11,730 nucleotides of DNA from Microbacteriaceae bacterium. GTDB lineage: Bacteria; Actinomycetota; Actinomycetes; Actinomycetales; Microbacteriaceae. This document shows positions 7,817-11,730 of this stretch, piece after piece. The notes beneath the pieces are model-generated. The model had not been told where the DNA came from, made no database searches, and worked only from the letters and a program-made list of their open reading frames with translations. How positions within the stretch are numbered: position 1 is the stretch's first letter; each line of letters starts with the position of its first letter. Where the stretch lies: positions 1 to 11,730 of the forward strand of contig JAODAY010000186.1 of assembly GCA_025463665.1 (NCBI GenBank), given 5' to 3'. The position numbers and the translations under genes are program-made.

Positions 7817-8445
7817 AGCGCTGACAGCACCCCTTCTGACTCGTGGTATCGATCGCCCGTCTCCGGGCAGACGTAGACGCCGTCGTCCTCGAGGCGCAAC
7901 GGATGGCCGCTCCGGCCCACCCAGCCGGTGCGGCGCGCGGGAACGCCGACCATCACCGCGTAGTCGGGCACGTTCTTCGTGACGACCGCGCCCGCCGCCA
8001 CGAGGGCCCAGCGGCCGATCGTGATCGGGGCGACGCACACGGCCCGTGCGCCGATAGACGCCCCCGTGCGCACCGTCACCCCCACCGCCTGCCAGTCGTC
8101 GTTGGTCTTGCGGGTGCCGTCGACACTCACCGCGCGTGGGTAGGAATCGTTGGTGAACACGGCGCCCGGGCCGACGAAGACGCCGTCTTCGAGAAGGGCC
8201 GGCTCGTAGATGAGGGCGTAATTCTGCACCTTGCAGTTGCGCCCGACGATGACCGCGGGGCCGATGTAGGCTCCGCGGCCGATGACGCATCCGCTGCCGA
8301 GTTGCGCATACTCGCGCACCTGGGCGAGGTGCCAGATGAGGCTGTTGGGCCCGATGCGGGCGCGCGGGTCGACATCGGCGGTGAGCGCGATTCTCGCGGG
8401 AACCTCGGCCGTGTCATCCGCCTCGTGCATGTCAATTGCAGTCAT
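7813..8445 (-). CDS. Left-handed beta-helix acetyltransferase (WbpD/WlbB-like sugar N-acetyltransferase)
   Basis: The protein has 210 residues. Residues about 20-175 are hexapeptide repeats with [VI]-G pairs (RIGPNSLIWH, QLGSGCVIGRGAYIGPAV, GRNCKVQNYALIY, EDGVFVGPGAVFTNDSYPR, GASIGARAVCVAPITIG, GAVVTKNVPDYAVMVGVPA), forming a left-handed beta-helix that trimerises and binds acetyl-CoA between subunits. The order IWH, KVQNYALIY, VFVGPGAVFTND-PR matches enzymes that acetylate an amino group on UDP-3-amino sugars such as WbpD/WlbB. A C-terminal tail with VCPETGDRY follows; the paired upstream cysteines found in some relatives are missing (GWVGRSGHPL), so no complete zinc ribbon is present. The start at 8445 shares one base with the sugar transferase stop (TGATG), giving coupling. 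The acetylated sugar is unknown, and no matching aminotransferase or dehydrogenase lies in the window, so an O-acetylation role is also possible. Confidence 0.85.
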   Translation of the reverse strand: MTAIDMHEADDTAEVPARIALTADVDPRARIGPNSLIWHLAQVREYAQLGSGCVIGRGAYIGPAVIVGRNCKVQNYALIYEPALLEDGVFVGPGAVFTNDSYPRAVSVDGTRKTNDDWQAVGVTVRTGASIGARAVCVAPITIGRWALVAAGAVVTKNVPDYAVMVGVPARRTGWVGRSGHPLRLEDDGVYVCPETGDRYHESEGVLSAL

Positions 8446-9983
8446 CAATACGCTCCGACCGGCTGGGTGACGACCTTGACGGTGCGCCACAGAATGATGA
8501 GATCGCCAAGGAGCGACCAGTTCTCCACGTAGTAGAGGTCGAGGCGTACGCTCTCCTCCCAGCTGAGGTTGGAGCGTCCGTTGACCTGCCACATGCCGGT
8601 GAGACCCGGCTTGATATACAGACGGCGGTGCACGTGGTCCTCGTAGGTGCTGACCTCTTTGGGAAGCGGCGGGCGCGGACCGACGAGGCTCATGTCGCCC
8701 CTCAGCACGTTCCAGAGCTGGGGCAGCTCGTCGAGCGAGAACTTGCGCAGTGTTCGGCCCACCCGGGTGACGCGGGGGTCGTTCTTCATCTTGAAGAGCA
8801 CCCCGTTTACCTCGCTGTTGGCGATCAGGTCGGCGAGCAGTTCGGGAGCCGCCGAGACCATGGAGCGGAACTTGTAGATGCGGAAAATCCTGCCGTCGCG
8901 ACCCACCCGTTCCTGGGAGAACAGCGCCGAGCCTTCGCTGTCCAGTCGGATGAGCACCGCGAGCATGGCGAAGACCGGGCTGAGGAAGAGGAGCGCGAGA
9001 CCGGCGAGCGTGACATCCATGACCCTCTTGACGAGGTGTTTGCCGCCGTCGAACTGCGGAATCTCCACGTGGATGAGTGGCAGCCCCTCCACCGGCCGGA
9101 AGTGAATGCGCGGGCCGGCCACGTTGGCGAGGCAGGTAGCGAGGATCAACTCGGTCCTGCCGCCCTCGAGGTGCCATGCGAGGTCGTGAATGTACTCGCT
9201 GCCGCCGCTCGGCTGACCGGCAACAACGACGCCATCGACGCCGAGCGTCCGGGCGAACTGCGCGACGCCGCCGAGGTCGGAGGACACCGCGAGGTCGCTG
9301 AACAGCTCGCGGGCGTTGGTCGAGTCGGCGTTCTCTACAACGGCGCCCACCACGGTGTAGGCGGCGCCGGTGTTCGAACGAATCTGGCGCACTACCTTCT
9401 CGACGTCGACGCGTGACCCGACGACGATCACGCGGGAAAGGAAGTGGCCGAATGTGCGCTGGGTCGTCAACCACTGCCGCCACATCCAGCGGCTGAGCAG
9501 CAGTCCCACTAGTCCAAGCGGGAACGCGATGGTGAAGAACCAGCGCGCCGTCTCCGCCTGGAAAACAAGGAACGCGATCGCCAGCAGCCCGAACGTGGTC
9601 GTAGTGGCATGCGCCACACGCCGGTATTCGCCGGTGCCGACGCCGATGACAAGAAGGTCTCGGCTGCGGAACACGCTGATTGTGGCGCTCCAGACGAGAA
9701 TCACGAGGAGAGACATCGTCGCGAACCTGCTTGCGACGGGGCTCGTGTATGCCGTGACGTCGGTCACGCCGAACCGCACGAAGAACGCGGCACCCACCGC
9801 CAGCGTGACGATCAAGCCGTCACTCCAACGCAACCGGGCCCGGTAACCGTTCGCCCACGTCAACCCACTCGTCGGCGTCTGTGCGATTCGGGTCGGGTCT
9901 GAGGCGAGGGTAACGGCTTCTGGGGTGTGTTGTCGGAACCGGGGGTGGGGAGAACGGTCTCGGGTAACCGCAAATTCAACCAT
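8445..9983 (-). CDS. Polyprenyl-phosphate sugar-1-phosphate transferase (WcaJ/ExoY-type initiating enzyme)
   Basis: The protein has 512 residues. The N-terminal half has about four to five hydrophobic membrane segments (about 54-73, 88-106, 129-143, 149-164), then a cytosolic Rossmann-like region (about 180-300, starting VIVVGSR). A fifth membrane segment (about 322-346) leads into the catalytic bacterial sugar transferase domain (about 315-512): [58 protein letters not shown] and [13 protein letters not shown]. This is the complete large-type layout. It transfers a hexose-1-phosphate or N-acetylhexosamine-1-phosphate from a UDP-sugar to undecaprenyl phosphate, the first committed step of polymer synthesis. 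Start ATG 9983 has AGGA seven bases upstream. As first gene of the operon, its promoter lies in the 330-base divergent spacer. Which sugar it uses cannot be read from sequence. Confidence 0.95.
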   Translation of the reverse strand: MVEFAVTRDRSPHPRFRQHTPEAVTLASDPTRIAQTPTSGLTWANGYRARLRWSDGLIVTLAVGAAFFVRFGVTDVTAYTSPVASRFATMSLLVILVWSATISVFRSRDLLVIGVGTGEYRRVAHATTTTFGLLAIAFLVFQAETARWFFTIAFPLGLVGLLLSRWMWRQWLTTQRTFGHFLSRVIVVGSRVDVEKVVRQIRSNTGAAYTVVGAVVENADSTNARELFSDLAVSSDLGGVAQFARTLGVDGVVVAGQPSGGSEYIHDLAWHLEGGRTELILATCLANVAGPRIHFRPVEGLPLIHVEIPQFDGGKHLVKRVMDVTLAGLALLFLSPVFAMLAVLIRLDSEGSALFSQERVGRDGRIFRIYKFRSMVSAAPELLADLIANSEVNGVLFKMKNDPRVTRVGRTLRKFSLDELPQLWNVLRGDMSLVGPRPPLPKEVSTYEDHVHRRLYIKPGLTGMWQVNGRSNLSWEESVRLDLYYVENWSLLGDLIILWRTVKVVTQPVGAY

Positions 9984-10124
9984 CTGTTTTCCTGCAATCG
10001 GGTATAAACGGGTACAACAAAGAACACCGTGGGGGGCGGTGCTTGTGTCGCTCTCATCGAGGCAGTTCGACTTGGGTAGTAGTCGACAGGGCTAGGTGTT
10101 GCCTCGTAATATCGGGGACGAATA

Positions 10125-10138
10125 CCCCAGTACTGGGG
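10125..10138. promoter_or_regulatory. Perfect 14-base palindrome, candidate operator
   Basis: The sequence CCCCAGTACTGGGG is its own reverse complement. It lies within nested weaker repeats: GGGG (10114-10117) can alternatively pair with the left CCCC, and CCTCG (10102-10106) matches CGAGG (10148-10152). A perfect dyad of this size in a divergent promoter region is typical of a site for a dimeric regulator. LuxR-type response regulators of actinobacteria bind GC-flanked dyads of this kind, but assignment to any regulator is inference. Confidence 0.55.
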
Positions 10139-10159
10139 GAGACAGTGCGAGGTTATTGC

Positions 10160-10172
10160 TATGGTCTATAGG
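10160..10172 (+). promoter_or_regulatory. Candidate plus-strand -10 element downstream of the palindrome
   Basis: TATGGT (10160-10165) matches the TAnnnT core of a sigma-70-type -10 element and is followed by a second, TATAGG. No good -35 hexamer lies 16-18 bases upstream. If transcription starts near 10172, the palindrome centre is at about -40, the usual place for an activator that replaces a -35 contact. A transcript from here would reach the metallopeptidase after a leader of about 140 bases. Confidence 0.3.
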
Positions 10173-10301
10173 CTCTGCATCCCCCCTTTGGGGGGAGGCG
10201 CGCGGGGGTCGGGGTGTGGGAGGGCATCCAGGGCCCTCTGCGAATTCAGGGCCGCTGACACGCGAGAGCGCGGCAGCCCGCGGGTGGCGGGCAGGCGAAG
10301 G

Positions 10302-10307
10302 TAACGT
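10302..10307 (+). promoter_or_regulatory. Candidate -10 element for a leaderless metallopeptidase transcript
   Basis: TAACGT fits the TAnnnT -10 pattern and ends exactly 6 bases before the ATG at 10314. That is the spacing at which transcription would begin on or next to the start codon. Leaderless genes with this layout are common in actinobacteria. The nearest ribosome-binding-like sequence, GAAGG, is about 12 bases from the ATG, further than usual, which supports the leaderless reading. There is no clear -35. Confidence 0.4.
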
Positions 10308-10313
10308 AGCCGA

Positions 10314-11189
10314 ATGACGTTCAACGACAACGCCAGGACCAACTCCGGCAAAGTTCGGCGCCGCGGGCGCACCACGGGGGTAGTTGCCGGCGGTGGGGGA
10401 GTCGCCGTCATCGCGCTCTTCCTGCTGTCGCAGTTCCTCGGCGTCGACCTCACGGGTCTCGCCGGCGGCGGGTCCGCCCAACAGGGCGCTGACGAGGTCG
10501 TCACCGAGTGTCAGTCCGGTGCAGAGTCCAACGCCACCCTCACCTGCCGAATCGACGGGGCAGTCGATTCCCTCGACACGTACTGGAGCGCGACCCTCAC
10601 CGACTCGGGCGTGGCCTATCGTCCCGCCGAAGTCATCCTGTTCTCAGATCAGACGAACACCGGATGCGGCGGGGCCACGTCTGCCACCGGACCCTTCTAT
10701 TGCCCCGCCGACGAACTGATCTACATCGACACGACGTTCTTCGACGAGCTGCAGTCCCGGTTCGGCTCCTCCGGCGGCCCGCTCTCGCAGATGTACGTCG
10801 TCGCGCACGAGTGGGGTCACCACGTGCAGAACGTCAGCGGCACCATGAACGGCCTCGACCTGCAGCAGAGCGGTCCCGGCTCAGACGGGATACGGCTCGA
10901 AGTGCAGGCCGACTGCTTCGCGGGCGCCTGGGCGGGTGCGGCGGCGACGATCGTCGATGAGTCGGGCACGCCGTTTCTCGAGCCGGTGACCGATGCGCAG
11001 GTCGCCGACGCCCTGAGTGCGGCCGCCGCTGTGGGCGACGACCGCATTCAGGCTGCGGCGACCGGCGAGGTAAACCCCGAGACGTGGACGCACGGTTCGA
11101 GCGAGCAGCGGCAGAGATGGTTCCTGGCCGGCTACAACGGCGGACCGGAGGCGTGCAACACGTTCGAGGTGAGCGAAGCCGAACTGTAA
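10314..11189 (+). CDS. Neutral zinc metallopeptidase, YpfJ/KPN_02809 family
   Basis: The protein has 291 residues, a normal length for the family. Residues about 22-42 form one N-terminal membrane segment (GVVAGGGGVAVIALFLLSQFL) after a basic cytoplasmic tail, followed by a Gly-rich linker and an extracytoplasmic catalytic domain. The zinc site is VVAHEWGHHVQ, with HEWGH at 165-169; Glu196 in RLEVQADCFAG is the likely third ligand. Other family hallmarks are YWSATL, GCGGATSATGPFYCPAD, IYIDTTFFDEL and THGSSEQRQRWF. Six cysteines (66, 78, 118, 130, 201, 281) could form disulfides outside the cell. All expected motifs are intact. Its substrate is not established for the family. It is divergent from the polysaccharide operon and converges on a small hypothetical gene after 15 bases. 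A 6-base inverted repeat (AATCGC 11188-11193, GCGATT 11216-11221) spans the convergent ends but has a long loop. Confidence 0.92.
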   Translation: MTFNDNARTNSGKVRRRGRTTGVVAGGGGVAVIALFLLSQFLGVDLTGLAGGGSAQQGADEVVTECQSGAESNATLTCRIDGAVDSLDTYWSATLTDSGVAYRPAEVILFSDQTNTGCGGATSATGPFYCPADELIYIDTTFFDELQSRFGSSGGPLSQMYVVAHEWGHHVQNVSGTMNGLDLQQSGPGSDGIRLEVQADCFAGAWAGAAATIVDESGTPFLEPVTDAQVADALSAAAAVGDDRIQAAATGEVNPETWTHGSSEQRQRWFLAGYNGGPEACNTFEVSEAEL

Positions 11190-11204
11190 TCGCGGCTTGT
11201 GGCT

Positions 11205-11435
11205 TCAGGAAATCAGCGATTGCTCCAACGCGTGTTGCGCCTCTTCGACGGTCGTGAAGGTCCCGAGGGGCTTGGCCAACCGCGTCGTTGCGGCGAATCC
11301 GCTGCCCCATCTCGCCTCGATCATTCCGACGAAGTCACCATTCCTGCGTGCGACCCACAGTCCAGCCTGTTCCGCTTTCCACTCAATCGAGCCGGTCATG
11401 GTCTGCTCATCATTGCGGTCTTCAGTGATGCTCAT
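11205..11435 (-). CDS. Small conserved-looking hypothetical protein (76 residues)
   Basis: I chose ATG 11435 (MSITEDRND). A strong AAAGGAGGGAG ribosome-binding sequence lies just upstream, with its GGGAG part 7 bases from the ATG; a TTG two codons earlier (11441) is the alternative and sits too close to the AGGAGG core. The protein is soluble, with no signal or membrane segment. After an acidic head come strands such as IEWKAEQAGLWVARR, DFVGMIEARW and FAATTRLAKPLGTF, then a helix TVEEAQHALEQSL. This short beta-sheet plus helix layout resembles small actinobacterial proteins of unknown role, but I cannot name a family. The good ribosome site and clean codon use argue that it is real. It lies between the metallopeptidase (convergent) and fliW (same strand, 153 bases upstream). 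Confidence 0.7.
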   Translation of the reverse strand: MSITEDRNDEQTMTGSIEWKAEQAGLWVARRNGDFVGMIEARWGSGFAATTRLAKPLGTFTTVEEAQHALEQSLIS

Positions 11436-11515
11436 CTGCAATCTCCCTCCTTTGGGTTAGTTGCGCGATGCTGACACGTTCAACGCGTCATCAAGTCCCA
11501 GAAGACTAGACCGAG

Positions 11516-11560
11516 CCCCATCGACGGCACCACCCCCACCATGGACCGTCGACAATGGGG
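11516..11560 (-). terminator. Imperfect 12-base-pair hairpin downstream of fliW, candidate terminator
   Basis: CCCCATCGACGG (11516-11527) pairs with CCGTCG (11546-11551) plus ATGGGG (11555-11560), leaving three unpaired bases on the right arm and an 18-base loop. It starts 28 bases past the fliW stop on the minus strand. The following minus-strand sequence is only mildly T-rich (TCTAGTCTTCT a few bases on), so it is not a classical intrinsic terminator. It could also be a regulatory stem for the downstream small gene. The remaining spacer (11436-11515 and 11561-11588) shows the strong ribosome site and nothing else I can support. Confidence 0.4.
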
Positions 11561-11588
11561 TAGGAGCGAGCGGATCACCCGGCCGGAG

Positions 11589-11730
11589 TCAGGCGGTGCG
11601 CCTCAGTTGTGCGCGCAACGGCCAGTCCTGGCCCTCGAGAATGACCTGCGCACTGCGCCCCGATGTCGCATTCACTACCACGGGGGCGAGGAGGTTCATC
11701 GTCGTGCCTTCGTCGCTCGGGTTCGCGACC
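11589..11730 (-). CDS. fliW: Flagellar assembly factor FliW, C-terminal part (runs off right edge)
   Basis: This gene was found by translating the minus strand directly. The last 47 codons read in part TTMNLLAPVVVNATSGRSAQ and then VILEGQDWPLRAQLRRTA before TGA at 11591-11589. The pattern T-NL-APVVVN followed by AQVIL-G-DWPLR is the characteristic C-terminal end of FliW. FliW binds flagellin and the RNA-binding regulator CsrA, and so links flagellin level to its translation. Here the flagellar genes would lie to the right of the window. The csrA gene, which commonly follows fliW, is not present between fliW and the small gene; the 153-base spacer is too short to hold it together with its signals. 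Assignment is good despite the short piece. Confidence 0.82.
   Translation of the reverse strand, partial: VANPSDEGTTMNLLAPVVVNATSGRSAQVILEGQDWPLRAQLRRTA

Larger units (their letters stand above)
9984..10313. other. 330-base divergent intergenic region between the polysaccharide operon and the metallopeptidase
   Basis: No convincing gene lies here; the open frames crossing it are Arg/Pro-rich shadows. It divides into two parts. The left part (about 9984-10175) has mixed composition and carries the promoter-like sequences and the 14-base palindrome described separately. The right part (about 10180-10300) is very G-rich on the plus strand, with a perfect CCCCCC-TTT-GGGGGG hairpin (10181-10195), an AGGGCCCT palindrome (10230-10237) and a GCCCGC/GCGGGC stem (10276-10281 with 10287-10292). 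A candidate operon promoter on the minus strand is the TTATAC/TATACC element around 10001-10008, about 20 bases upstream of ATG 9983, with no good -35. Confidence 0.6.

Noticed and set aside
7817..9483. Long minus-strand open frames extending upstream of the secreted protein (to 8290) and of the acetyltransferase (to 9483)
   Set aside because: Both extensions overlap well-supported genes in other frames and consist of Arg-rich low-quality sequence.
10181..10195. CCCCCC-TTT-GGGGGG hairpin as an intrinsic terminator
   Set aside because: No T-tract follows on either strand, and it lies upstream of both divergent genes, where a terminator has no obvious partner.
10092..10481. 129-codon minus-strand frame across the peptidase start and the intergenic region
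   Set aside because: Pro/Arg-rich translation of G-rich intergenic DNA, overlapping the real peptidase start; no ribosome site.
1..11730. tRNA, rRNA, CRISPR arrays, transposases or attachment sites
   Set aside because: I looked on both strands and saw no cloverleaf, no regularly spaced repeats, no transposase motifs and no flanking direct repeats.

Overview
The window is uniformly GC-rich, with compact genes, many 1-4 base start/stop overlaps and long spurious antisense frames. Gene content (a FliW tail, a YpfJ-type zinc peptidase, a polyprenyl-phosphate sugar transferase operon) points to a high-GC Gram-positive actinobacterium. Microbacteriaceae is my best guess from protein style and small-protein content, but this is inference. 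The organism is probably motile, because fliW is at the right edge.

Layout. Bases 1-9983 are a surface-polysaccharide locus transcribed entirely on the minus strand, so it reads right to left. In order of transcription it contains: a membrane sugar-1-phosphate transferase that starts polymer assembly on the lipid carrier (8445-9983); a left-handed beta-helix acetyltransferase (7813-8445); a membrane-anchored secreted protein of unknown function (7199-7816); an MFS transporter (5929-7179); a membrane-anchored beta-propeller-like protein (4922-5932); and an unusual 874-residue protein joining a TagA/WecG-type glycosyltransferase to two different family-2 glycosyltransferases (2301-4925). These six genes are joined by overlaps of 1-4 bases, with a single 19-base gap before the MFS gene, so they form one operon. 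After a 149-base AT-richer gap come a secreted DUF4082 plus TIM-barrel-like protein, probably a polysaccharide-active enzyme (235-2151), and, 9 bases further on, the start of a putative rhamnosyltransferase-family gene that runs off the left edge (1-225).

Bases 9984-10313 are a divergent intergenic region holding a perfect 14-base palindrome, candidate promoters and GC-rich hairpins. To its right lies a plus-strand neutral zinc metallopeptidase (10314-11189). It converges on a small minus-strand hypothetical gene (11205-11435), which is followed by a 153-base spacer with a strong imperfect hairpin and then the 3' end of fliW (11589-11730).

Together the left genes look like a module for making, decorating and remodelling an exopolysaccharide or wall-linked glycan. 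The sugar transferase loads the carrier lipid, the trifunctional glycosyltransferase could add up to three successive residues, the acetyltransferase modifies a sugar precursor or residue, and the secreted proteins and MFS protein may act at export or at the cell surface. No Wzx flippase, Wzy polymerase or ABC exporter is visible, so the export route is either outside the window or supplied by an unexpected component.
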